A program made the position numbers and the translations under genes. This document shows positions 10,962-19,997 of a stretch of DNA of 64,000 bases, in pieces. Position 1 is the stretch's first letter. The number at the start of each line of letters is the position of its first letter. Under the pieces are notes generated by a model. The model did no database searches. It saw nothing but the letters and a program-made list of their open reading frames with translations, and was not told where the DNA came from. Source of the DNA: Eubacteriaceae bacterium (GTDB lineage: Bacteria; Bacillota; Clostridia; Lachnospirales; Lachnospiraceae); the NCBI GenBank assembly GCA_910574015.1, contig CAJSYQ010000001.1:124001-188000 (forward strand), given 5' to 3'.

Positions 10962-11909
10962 TCACTTCCTTTCCATGATAGGAAAAATAAAAGAACAGAC
11001 TGCTTCCTCATACTCTTCTGGATCTTTGTAACAGGATTCCACATGTCCGGCACCTTTTATGATTACCAGTTTCTTTTCTGACTGACAGGCTTCATACAGT
11101 TCATGCACCATGGAGCAGGGAACAAAGGTATCCGCATCCCCATGTATAAACAGCACCGGAATCTCTGTCTTTGCCACCTCTTCCCTGGCGTTGCATTCAT
11201 CCAGCTCATAGCCCGCCTGTTTTTTCACCATCCGATTCGCAATCTGCATAATCGGAAATGCCGGAAGATGATACATATTCTTCAGCACCGCACAGAACAC
11301 ATCCCATGCCGATGTAAAGGCACAGTCCGATACAGCCGCTCTCACCTGTTCCGGCAGCTCCAGCCCCAGCGTCATAAGTACAGTAGCCGCTCCCATGGAA
11401 TCCCCGTGAAGAAGAATCCGGCAGTCATCCCCCAGCCGGTCCACTACATAATCGATCCAGATTCTGGCATCGTGCCGGTCCAGACATCCAAATCCTATGA
11501 AAGTGCCCTCACTCCTGCCATGAGCGCGCTCATCCACGATAAGAAGATTGTACCCCGCATCCAGATAAAATCGGGCAAGGGTGGAATAATCGTTCTGTCC
11601 CTCACTGGTATAACCATGAAAACAGATAACTGTCTTCAATGACCCGTCGCATGGAAAAAACCTGCCGTACAAGCTGAGACCGTCCTTGGATGTGACCCAC
11701 ACCTCCTCGGAGGGCTGTTCATTGAGCCACTCCTTGGCAGCGCGGATTCCTGGTATATATAAATCCCAGTCCGTCCCCGCCATCTTTTGTGTCCTCTCTC
11801 TTTTCGCATTGGAACGAATCATTGTCCTTCGAAAAAAATATTTGGCAATGGCGTATTCACCGGCTGCCCCCAGAATGGCAGCTCCCGCGATCCATTTTCC
11901 TGCTTTCAT
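10962..11909 (-). CDS. N-terminally anchored alpha/beta hydrolase
   Basis: A 315-residue protein with a short hydrophobic N-terminus (about 6-24) that could anchor it in the membrane, followed by an S33/BAAT-like alpha/beta hydrolase fold. The nucleophile elbow is HGDSMGAA with Ser171; the likely partners are Asp in HGDADTFVP (near 260) and His in GAGHVESC (near 293). HGYTSEG (98-104) supplies the oxyanion region. In the operon it could release product from the carrier, edit mis-loaded carriers, or hydrolyse the product at the membrane. The ribosome site GGAGAGGAGG lies just before ATG 11909. Confidence 0.88.
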   Translation of the reverse strand: MKAGKWIAGAAILGAAGEYAIAKYFFRRTMIRSNAKRERTQKMAGTDWDLYIPGIRAAKEWLNEQPSEEVWVTSKDGLSLYGRFFPCDGSLKTVICFHGYTSEGQNDYSTLARFYLDAGYNLLIVDERAHGRSEGTFIGFGCLDRHDARIWIDYVVDRLGDDCRILLHGDSMGAATVLMTLGLELPEQVRAAVSDCAFTSAWDVFCAVLKNMYHLPAFPIMQIANRMVKKQAGYELDECNAREEVAKTEIPVLFIHGDADTFVPCSMVHELYEACQSEKKLVIIKGAGHVESCYKDPEEYEEAVCSFIFPIMERK

Positions 11910-11934
11910 CCTCTCCTCCTCTCCGATCCGTCCT

Positions 11935-12258
11935 TTATTTCTTTACGAATTCCTTCAATCTCAATGCCTTCTCAATGCTTCCCTCTACCTTCAGTTTTCC
12001 CAGGGTAAAGGCCAGAACCGGATCCATTTTCCCGGAAATGATCTTAAAGAGCACATCGGCGCTGCAGATAAAAAGGGAATCCCGGTCAAAATACTCATAG
12101 GGCTGGATATCCAGCTGGCCGTCCTTTACCTCTGCATAGAAAGCGCCCTCCCCTTCCCCGGTAATATTAAACTGATAGGCGAGATGCTCATGGATCATGC
12201 TCACATCCGCTCCGCTGAAAAGCTCCTTAACCTTATCAACGATTTCTTCATAGGTCAT
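11935..12258 (-). CDS. SCP-2 sterol-carrier-domain protein
   Basis: A 107-residue single-domain protein resembling SCP-2/sterol-binding domains, with the central beta-sheet pattern (YQFNITGEGEGAFYAEVKDG) and the C-terminal GKLKVEGSIEKALRLKEF helix. SCP-2 proteins bind fatty acyl chains or other lipids in a hydrophobic tunnel. The open frame reaches 12390, but the correct start is ATG 12258, preceded by AGGAGG and overlapping the end of the transferase gene by eleven bases. Its place in the carrier-protein operon suggests that the substrate or product is lipid-like (inference). Confidence 0.82.
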   Translation of the reverse strand: MTYEEIVDKVKELFSGADVSMIHEHLAYQFNITGEGEGAFYAEVKDGQLDIQPYEYFDRDSLFICSADVLFKIISGKMDPVLAFTLGKLKVEGSIEKALRLKEFVKK

Positions 12259-12814
12259 TGTTTGTTTCCTCCTCACATATTGATATAATAAATCTGTCCC
12301 GGTATCGGAACTGGCTGAAGTCCCAGCCGGATACCGTTCCCATGATGTCCTGTCTCTGATTTTCCCCTGCCCTGATGAAAAAGACCGCATCTCTCATCGG
12401 CCTGGAGAGCCCCTGTCCTGTCGCCTTTAAAAAACTCTCCTTCAGTGTCCAGAGCCGGAAAAATTTCTCCTCTCTTGTTCCTGGTTCTTCCTTCCCTGCC
12501 ATAATATAGGCAATCTCTTCCTCCGTACAGATCCGTTCCATCAGGCGCTCGTCAAAGGACCGTATGTGCTCCACATCGATGCCGATCCTTCTCCCGCTGA
12601 CACCGCAGACCACCAGGCCCTCCGTGTGGGAAATGCTGAAATCGATCCCGTCTGTTCCCTCCAGATACGGTTTCCCATATCCCTTCTGGACCGTCTGATA
12701 GGGGCCGCCGTAATCCCGTGCCAGGGCAAACTGCAGAAGCTCTCTGCCCAGCCAGTGTTCTGTCTCCCTGTCCTGTAATCCTCCTGCAGGGTCATACTCT
12801 GTCAGGTAAATCAT
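12248..12814 (-). CDS. 4'-phosphopantetheinyl transferase, Sfp type
   Basis: A 188-residue enzyme with the two Sfp signatures: GIDVE (78-82, Mg-binding Asp80 and Glu82) and FRLWTLKESFLKATG (119-133). It moves phosphopantetheine from CoA to the carrier-protein Ser. It is the first gene of the operon and lies directly behind the promoter with three palindromic operators. Sfp-type enzymes normally mark secondary-metabolite or specialised carriers, because housekeeping ACP is served by AcpS. GGGGGG precedes ATG 12814. Confidence 0.94.
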   Translation of the reverse strand: MIYLTEYDPAGGLQDRETEHWLGRELLQFALARDYGGPYQTVQKGYGKPYLEGTDGIDFSISHTEGLVVCGVSGRRIGIDVEHIRSFDERLMERICTEEEIAYIMAGKEEPGTREEKFFRLWTLKESFLKATGQGLSRPMRDAVFFIRAGENQRQDIMGTVSGWDFSQFRYRDRFIISICEEETNNDL

Positions 12815-12844
12815 AATCCCCCCATGCCGTCACGGTTCAGATAT

Positions 12845-12857
12845 TTCGCAATGCGAA
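12845..12857 (-). promoter_or_regulatory. Operator box 1, downstream site
   Basis: Perfect 13-base palindrome TTCGCAATGCGAA lying in the transcribed leader, about 30-40 bases after the predicted start point and about 30 bases before the transferase gene. Its centre is 30 bases from that of box 2. Confidence 0.8.
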
Positions 12858-12874
12858 CTAATAAAACAAAAAAA

Positions 12875-12887
12875 TTCGTATTACGAA
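12875..12887 (-). promoter_or_regulatory. Operator box 2, over the transcription start
   Basis: Perfect 13-base palindrome TTCGTATTACGAA immediately downstream of the -10 element and over the predicted start point, where bound repressor would block RNA polymerase. Confidence 0.83.
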
Positions 12888-12890
12888 ATA

Positions 12891-12919
12891 ATTATACCAG
12901 ACTACCGTGTATTTCGCAA
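12891..12919 (-). promoter_or_regulatory. Promoter of the carrier-protein operon
   Basis: Minus-strand TTGCGA (12914-12919), a 17-base spacer and a perfect TATAAT (12891-12896) preceded by TGG, giving an extended -10. The -35 lies inside operator box 3 and the start point inside box 2. Confidence 0.85.
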
Positions 12920-12925
12920 TACGAA
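12913..12925 (-). promoter_or_regulatory. Operator box 3, over the -35 element
   Basis: TTCGCAATACGAA, a 13-base palindrome with one mismatched pair, same consensus (TTCGYANTRCGAA) as boxes 1 and 2. It covers the -35 hexamer. The adjacent MarR gene is the natural candidate for its binding protein. Confidence 0.8.
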
Positions 12926-12959
12926 TCATTATATTTCTCCCTTTGGGGAATCAAGAGGA

Positions 12960-13382
12960 TCACTCACCCGCCGGATATGCCAGTACGATCTTCAAAAGAC
13001 GGATGAGTTCCAGCGTATCTTCTCTTCCCAGGACCTGAAACATCCCCTGGTACTCCTTGCTGATCTCTTCCCTGAGTTTCTTGGCCTGTGTTTTGCCTTT
13101 GGGGGTAATGCACACCTGGACACGCCTCCGGTCCTCGTGATCTGCCCGCCGTTCCACCAGATCCTTATTCTCCAGGCTGTTGAGTATATCCGTCATTCGG
13201 CCCGGCACAACATGCAGCTGCTCTGTGAGCCTTCCGGCGCTGACCCGGTCCTCCACATAGGCGAGATATCTCAATACTCCGTATTCTCCCCGTATACTGT
13301 CCAGAACCTTCCGGTTCTGTCTGCAGTTCCACAGCTCCGCCAATAGATTATACAGCGATTCTCCCAGATTTTCTTCTGTCAT
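12960..13382 (-). CDS. MarR-family transcriptional regulator, probable switch of the carrier-protein operon
   Basis: A 140-residue winged-helix protein. The recognition region is about 60-90 (SAGRLTEQLHVVPGRMTDIL) and the wing is EDRRRVQVCITPKG. MarR dimers bind palindromes and are released by small ligands, often phenolics or acyl-CoAs. Start ATG 13382 is preferred over 13397 because GGAGGGG lies just before it. The gene ends 33 bases before operator box 3, so this dimer is the likely ligand of the three palindromes. No copy of the palindrome is seen upstream of its own transcription unit, so it may not be autoregulated in the usual MarR way. Confidence 0.88.
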   Translation of the reverse strand: MTEENLGESLYNLLAELWNCRQNRKVLDSIRGEYGVLRYLAYVEDRVSAGRLTEQLHVVPGRMTDILNSLENKDLVERRADHEDRRRVQVCITPKGKTQAKKLREEISKEYQGMFQVLGREDTLELIRLLKIVLAYPAGE

Positions 13383-13396
13383 TTTCCCCTCCTGCA

Positions 13397-13909
13397 TTAT
13401 GACAGCTGGTCCACCGGTTTCTCAACAATATTCGGACACTTGCTGTACATTGCCTGTACCATTTTGTCATTGGGCTCAAACAGGATCACTACCTTCTCTC
13501 CCTGGTCTGAAATCCGGGTCGCTATGCCATACACTCTTGCATCAGAACGAAGGGATGTATAATCCATCGTTTTCACATGGCGGTATCCATCCATCCGGGA
13601 AGAACTCATGGGAGCGATCACATCCGCATTTTCAATCTCAATGCGAAGCTTATGCTTTCTCCTCTCCCCACCCTGGATAATATCAAAGTCCAGCTGTCCG
13701 TCGCAGAATACATATTCCCATTCCTCCTTAAACCGGGGCCAGTACCAGAACAGAAATACTGCCGCCGCCAGTCCAAATATCAGAAGAAAACGGCTGAACA
13801 TCGTGGTCATCAGAAGAAGGATAACTCCTATGACCGCTGCGACTTTAATCGCAACGACCTTTACTGTTGTTCTTTTTCTGGCATTTGCTTCTACATAAGA
13901 TTGTTCCAT
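13397..13909 (-). CDS. Small membrane protein, DUF6106-like
   Basis: A 170-residue protein with two adjacent hydrophobic segments (about 18-36 and 40-58) followed by a soluble domain rich in beta-strands (WEYVFCDGQLDFDII and KLRIEIENADVIAPMSS). It resembles an uncharacterised family common in Lachnospiraceae, which I recall as DUF6106; this name is from memory and should be treated as tentative. Its stop codon overlaps the first possible ATG of marR, so the two are co-transcribed. No function can be assigned. A GAGG site precedes ATG 13909. Confidence 0.72.
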   Translation of the reverse strand: MEQSYVEANARKRTTVKVVAIKVAAVIGVILLLMTTMFSRFLLIFGLAAAVFLFWYWPRFKEEWEYVFCDGQLDFDIIQGGERRKHKLRIEIENADVIAPMSSSRMDGYRHVKTMDYTSLRSDARVYGIATRISDQGEKVVILFEPNDKMVQAMYSKCPNIVEKPVDQLS

Positions 13910-13995
13910 ATTTTACCTCGTTTCTGCAAAGAGATCCATTTTTCACTCTTTTTCCTATCTGTACATATCCTGACACTGCTTTTCCAAAAGACACA

Positions 13996-14032
13996 AGAAT
14001 AGGGAAACCCTCTCCGGGGCATTCCCTATTCT
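13996..14032 (-). terminator. Rho-independent terminator of groESL
   Basis: A perfect 11-base inverted repeat (AGAATAGGGAA at 13996-14006 and TTCCCTATTCT at 14022-14032) lies about 80 bases after groEL, followed on the minus strand by a modest T-rich stretch. Confidence 0.72.
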
Positions 14033-14108
14033 CCTTTCAGGTGTTCTCTATTTTTTCATCAAGGACACCGGTTCCATCCCGCTGTCCCACTGCTCAATAC
14101 ACCCTGTA

Positions 14109-15740
<1,632 letters not shown>

Positions 15741-15756
15741 TTACCTCCAAATCAAT

Positions 15757-16096
<340 letters not shown>

Positions 16097-16109
16097 ATCC
16101 ATTGGCTAT

Positions 16110-16138
16110 ATAATATGGGATTATGGAAAGAAATGCAA
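16110..16138 (-). promoter_or_regulatory. Sigma-A promoter of groESL
   Basis: Minus-strand TTGCAT (16133-16138), a 17-base spacer and TATTAT (16110-16115), placing the start point next to the CIRCE element. Confidence 0.8.
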
Positions 16139-16245
16139 TGTCTTTTCTCATTCTGATTCCCTGTATTTTCCATTATATACTATATTAAACTCGCATATTC
16201 TCTTTTATTCTTATTTTTTTAGATTTTTTTCATACAAAACGCCTG

Positions 16246-16965
16246 TCATCCGCCAACCCTCTCCTGCAGCTCCAGTACCCGCTCCTGGGAATAGGCGGCA
16301 ATCTCGCCTGCCTGCATCCGCTTTGTGGATACATCTTCTACACGGAACGGATCCCCGATGTGAATTCCCACCTCTCCTACCGGTATCATCCAACGGCCGA
16401 TATTCCGGATCCTGTCGATTTTGATAAAAGCCGGGACGATTTCCATATTCAGACCAGAGATCCCCATAAAGCCGCCCTTTTTGAATTTGTTCATCCGCCG
16501 GTTGTGATAGCTGCATTCCCCTTCCGGGAACAATACCAGATTGTGATCTGACAGGGCCCCCCGGATCTCTGCTATGCTGTTCTTCAGCTTGGTGATATCC
16601 TTTGTGTAACGGTCCAGGCAGATACATTGAATGGAATTCAGATAATGATGCAGCAGGGGATAATTGAACAGTTCCTTTGCTGCCACAAAGCTGATGGGCT
16701 GTTCTGACGCTGCCAGCAGAAAGACAACATCGAAAAAGCATCTATGGTTTGGTACGAGCAGATACGGCCTGTCTGTGGGAAGGTTTTCCTGCTCATATGT
16801 AGACAGCCGGATATTGGCCGACCTCACAATCTTTGTGCAGATTTTCTTACAGATTAAAAAGTTATGTTCCAGTTCGTCTGTCAGTGATCGGTAATTCTTT
16901 ATCAGTTCATATACAAGACGAAAAAATAGGCGGAGCATCCCAAGAATGTCCCTGATCTTCTTCAT
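16246..16965 (-). CDS. plsC: 1-acyl-sn-glycerol-3-phosphate acyltransferase, PlsC family
   Basis: A 239-residue peripheral membrane enzyme that acylates lysophosphatidic acid to phosphatidic acid. The catalytic motif NHxxxxD is NHRCFFD (His74, Asp79), and the glycerol-phosphate-binding motif is FPEGECS. One hydrophobic stretch near the N-terminus could sit in the membrane. It starts 12 bases after proA with GGAGG upstream and so is probably the last gene of the proB-proA transcription unit. The gene symbol is a family assignment; another acyl acceptor is possible. Confidence 0.87.
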   Translation of the reverse strand: MKKIRDILGMLRLFFRLVYELIKNYRSLTDELEHNFLICKKICTKIVRSANIRLSTYEQENLPTDRPYLLVPNHRCFFDVVFLLAASEQPISFVAAKELFNYPLLHHYLNSIQCICLDRYTKDITKLKNSIAEIRGALSDHNLVLFPEGECSYHNRRMNKFKKGGFMGISGLNMEIVPAFIKIDRIRNIGRWMIPVGEVGIHIGDPFRVEDVSTKRMQAGEIAAYSQERVLELQERVGG

Positions 16966-16976
16966 ACGTTCCTCCC

Positions 16977-18227
16977 TTATTCATTACGGATCTGTCCATC
17001 TCCCAGAATGATATATTTGGTCGTAGTCAGCGCCAGCAGTCCCATGGGGCCCCTGGCATGCAGCTTCTGCGTGCTGATGCCGATCTCCGCCCCGAAACCA
17101 AATTCAAAACCGTCGGTAAACCGTGTCGAGGCATTCACATAGACAGCAGCCGCATCAATCTCATTGAGAAACTTCATGGCATTATGATAGTCTGCCGTCA
17201 CAATGGCCTCAGAATGTCCCGTATTATAATAATTGATATGATCGATGGCCTCTTGTATGGAATCCACGATCTTCACAGAAATAATGGCATCCAGGTACTC
17301 GGTTCCAAAATCCTCCTCCGACGCCTCCTTCATAGCAGGATAGAGCGCACAGGCCCGCTTATCGCCCCGGAGTTCCACACCGTGCTCCGCCAGCCTGCCG
17401 CAGATTACAGGAACGGCATGATCTGCCGCGGCACTGTGGAACACTAAGGATTCGCAGGCATTGCAGACCCCTAATCTCTGGGTCTTGGCATTCACCACGA
17501 TGGCCGCTGCCATATCGATATCGGCGCAGTCATCCACATAGATATGACAGTTCCCCGTCCCTGTCTCGATGACTGGTACGGTACTCCTCTCCACCACTGT
17601 CCGGATCAGTCCGGCGCCCCCTCTTGGAATCAGCACATCCACATACTGGTTCAGCCGCATAAACCTCTCTGCCATCTCATGGGATGTATCCGCGAGTAGC
17701 TGTATGCTGTCCGCCGGAAGCCCACACTGCTCCAGCGTTTCCCGGATCACGGCCACGATGGCCTGATTGGAGTAGAGTGCATCGCTTCCGCCACGCAGCA
17801 TCACAGCATTACCGGTCTTGAAGCACAGCGCAAAAGCATCTGCCGTCACATTGGGGCGAGACTCATAGATAATGCCGACAACGCCCAAGGGTACCCGTTT
17901 CTGTCCGATCTGCATCCCGGCGGGCGTCGTCTTCATAGAGATCACCTCTCCCACGGGATCCTCCAGTGCGGCAACCTGCCGAATCCCCTCTGCCATACCC
18001 TGGATTCTCTCCTCATTCAGTGCCAGCCGGTCCACAAGGGAATCCTTCATACCGTTCTCCCTGGCCCTCTCCACATCGATTTTATTCTGTTCCATCAATT
18101 TTTCGAAACCGGCAGTCAGCGCCTCTGCCACTGCCAAAAGCCCTCTGTTCTTTTCCTTCACACCAAGGCGGTTCATCTCTCTGGATGCCCTCTCCGCCCG
18201 TTTTCCCATCTCTTCCAGACTAATCAT
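16977..18227 (-). CDS. proA: Gamma-glutamyl phosphate reductase
   Basis: Reduces gamma-glutamyl phosphate with NADPH in proline synthesis. The 416-residue product has the aldehyde-dehydrogenase fold with the catalytic Cys in [19 protein letters not shown]. The open frame reaches 18341, but ATG 18227 has GAGG at good spacing and gives the normal length and the family N-terminus ([15 protein letters not shown]). The upstream 125 bases form a structured leader that separates it from the cyclo-ligase gene. Confidence 0.97.
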   Translation of the reverse strand: MISLEEMGKRAERASREMNRLGVKEKNRGLLAVAEALTAGFEKLMEQNKIDVERARENGMKDSLVDRLALNEERIQGMAEGIRQVAALEDPVGEVISMKTTPAGMQIGQKRVPLGVVGIIYESRPNVTADAFALCFKTGNAVMLRGGSDALYSNQAIVAVIRETLEQCGLPADSIQLLADTSHEMAERFMRLNQYVDVLIPRGGAGLIRTVVERSTVPVIETGTGNCHIYVDDCADIDMAAAIVVNAKTQRLGVCNACESLVFHSAAADHAVPVICGRLAEHGVELRGDKRACALYPAMKEASEEDFGTEYLDAIISVKIVDSIQEAIDHINYYNTGHSEAIVTADYHNAMKFLNEIDAAAVYVNASTRFTDGFEFGFGAEIGISTQKLHARGPMGLLALTTTKYIILGDGQIRNE

Positions 18228-18241
18228 GGTTACCTCATTTC

Positions 18242-18308
18242 TGCGCTGCCCTTGACGCATCCTCGACGCTTGTGTCAGACAGTGTCCCGGCACAACCCTC
18301 GCAGCGCA
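18242..18308 (-). promoter_or_regulatory. Structured leader upstream of proA
   Basis: An 8-base inverted repeat (TGCGCTGC at 18242-18249 and GCAGCGCA at 18301-18308) encloses a smaller TTGTG/CACAA stem, all between the cyclo-ligase stop and the proA ribosome site. No T-box motif is present. Function unknown. Confidence 0.4.
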
Positions 18309-18352
18309 AACAAATTTATATTTTTTCTTCCATTCACACACAGATCACCGTA

Positions 18353-18940
18353 TTATCTATCCGATCCTCCGGTTATAATACGGTCCGGCGGAATATCGCA
18401 CACCTCCACAGGAATCTCCGTCACCTGCTGACCGGCAAAAGCCAGCATCACCTTATAGGAAACGCTGTTTCCAAAGGATCCTAGAAACCGGTCATAATAC
18501 CCGCCCCCATATCCGATCCGGCTGCCCCGCCGGTCATAGGCCGCTCCCGGCATCAGCATCAGCACTGCCGGTCCCGCGCCCTGCGCCTGAGGGTTCCATG
18601 GTTCCTGCTCCCGCGGTTCCCGGATCCCCTGATAGCCGGAACTGGTATCGTCCAAATCCCGGATCCGGTAAAATATCATCTCCCGGCGGTCAGGATATGT
18701 CTTTGGCAGATACAGCCTTTTGCCATCCCGCAGCGCCCGTTCATTGATTCCGTCAGTCACTACCTCGGAGCGGAATGAGGCATAGGATAAAATAATCTCT
18801 GCCTCTTTATACCACCGGGAAGTGATAACCAATTCCTGTATCTGCTGGGACCATTCAGCCCGGTCCGCCTCCGGAATCCCGTCCCTCCACTGCAGGGCCA
18901 GCCGCCTCAGTTCCTTCTTATCCGGCGCCATGTGTTTCAT
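18353..18940 (-). CDS. 5-formyltetrahydrofolate cyclo-ligase
   Basis: A 195-residue enzyme that converts 5-formyl-THF to 5,10-methenyl-THF using ATP, salvaging folate. The signature GSRIGYGGGYYDRFLG lies near residues 145-160, and the Lys-rich N-terminus (DKKELRRLALQWRDG) is typical. Its ATG overlaps the stop of the DUF896 gene as ATGA, so the two are translationally coupled. This linkage is common in Clostridia. Confidence 0.95.
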   Translation of the reverse strand: MKHMAPDKKELRRLALQWRDGIPEADRAEWSQQIQELVITSRWYKEAEIILSYASFRSEVVTDGINERALRDGKRLYLPKTYPDRREMIFYRIRDLDDTSSGYQGIREPREQEPWNPQAQGAGPAVLMLMPGAAYDRRGSRIGYGGGYYDRFLGSFGNSVSYKVMLAFAGQQVTEIPVEVCDIPPDRIITGGSDR

Positions 18941-19146
18941 TGCGAATTTTTCCTGCGCAGCTTTCGTATCGTTCCATCCGGCTCCTGGACAGAAGTGTGC
19001 TCCAGCGTATTTCTCAGATTATTTCTCACCGCCTCAATGTATTCCGCCCGCAGCGCCGCCTGCTCCTCTCTCTCTTCCTCTGTCAGCGTACCCTCCTGTT
19101 TCTTATGATACAGCTCATTGATGCGGTCTATTTTTTTCTGATCCAT
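18937..19146 (-). CDS. DUF896 (YnzC-like) small protein
   Basis: A 69-residue, highly charged, helical protein (MDQKKIDRINELYHKKQEG, then TEEEREEQAALRAEYIEAVR) that matches the DUF896/UPF0291 family. Its cellular role is not established. It sits between proB and the folate cyclo-ligase with GGAGG upstream and an ATGA overlap downstream. Confidence 0.93.
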   Translation of the reverse strand: MDQKKIDRINELYHKKQEGTLTEEEREEQAALRAEYIEAVRNNLRNTLEHTSVQEPDGTIRKLRRKNSQ

Positions 19147-19166
19147 ATGAAAGATGACCTCCCTCT

Positions 19167-19997
19167 CTATCTGTCCAGATAATTCTTCAGATGAAAATGT
19201 CTCGTTCTGTGCTCCTTAAACAGGGTGCCGATCTGTTCCCCGGCAAAGAGCCGATTTATATTTTCCATATCACTGCCGTTGATAATGACCATATCCGCCC
19301 CGGCGTCATTGGCGATTCCTGCCGCCTCCACCTTCGATGTCATCCCCCCGGTGCCGATATCGGTGGCCGGTCCCTTTGCCATGCCCAGCATATCATCGGT
19401 AATATGCTCCACATAGGAAAGCAGCTGCGCCTCTGGATTTATATTGGGATCGTCGGTATACAATCCGTCTATATCACTGAGAAGTACGAGCAGATCTGCC
19501 TGTACGATGGCGGAGACGATGGCGGACAGATAGTCGTTATCGCCAAAGTCAATCTCGTCTGTCGCCACTGTATCATTTTCATTTACAATGGGGATCACTC
19601 CCATATTTAAGAGCTCCCGGAATGTGTTCTGGGCATTGTGACGGCTCTTGTCATTGGCGATGGTAACCTTCGTCATCAGAATCTGTGCGGTATACTGATT
19701 ATATTCGGAAAACAGCTTCTGATAGACCATCATCAACCGGCTCTGCCCCACAGCGGCACATGCCTGCTTTATGGAACGCTCTGCGGGACGCTCCGACAGA
19801 CTCAGGGCTTTCCTTCCCACGGCGATGGCGCCGGAGGATACAAGAACGATGTCTTTTCCCTGATTATGCAGATCCGTCAGGATCCGGACGAACTTTTCCA
19901 TCTTCACAAGATCCAGCGCCCCTGTCTCCTCATGAGTCAGAGTCGAGCTTCCAATCTTAAATACAATCCTTTTTTTATCCTTGAGTGTTTCGCGCAT
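19167..19997 (-). CDS. proB: Glutamate 5-kinase, short form without PUA domain
   Basis: Phosphorylates glutamate in the first step of proline synthesis. The 276-residue protein contains only the amino-acid-kinase domain (IVFKIGSSTLT near the N-terminus, VNENDTVATDEIDFGDND, and GTGGMTSKVEAA). Enterobacterial ProB is about 367 residues and carries a C-terminal PUA domain, which is absent here. The gene is complete, since an intact stop and the next gene follow. Start ATG 19997 has AGGAGG upstream and overlaps the end of the flavoprotein gene by 23 bases. Confidence 0.96.
   Translation of the reverse strand: MRETLKDKKRIVFKIGSSTLTHEETGALDLVKMEKFVRILTDLHNQGKDIVLVSSGAIAVGRKALSLSERPAERSIKQACAAVGQSRLMMVYQKLFSEYNQYTAQILMTKVTIANDKSRHNAQNTFRELLNMGVIPIVNENDTVATDEIDFGDNDYLSAIVSAIVQADLLVLLSDIDGLYTDDPNINPEAQLLSYVEHITDDMLGMAKGPATDIGTGGMTSKVEAAGIANDAGADMVIINGSDMENINRLFAGEQIGTLFKEHRTRHFHLKNYLDR

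Noticed and set aside
18228-18352. T-box riboswitch ahead of proA
   Set aside because: The conserved T-box sequence and a terminator/antiterminator pair are absent.
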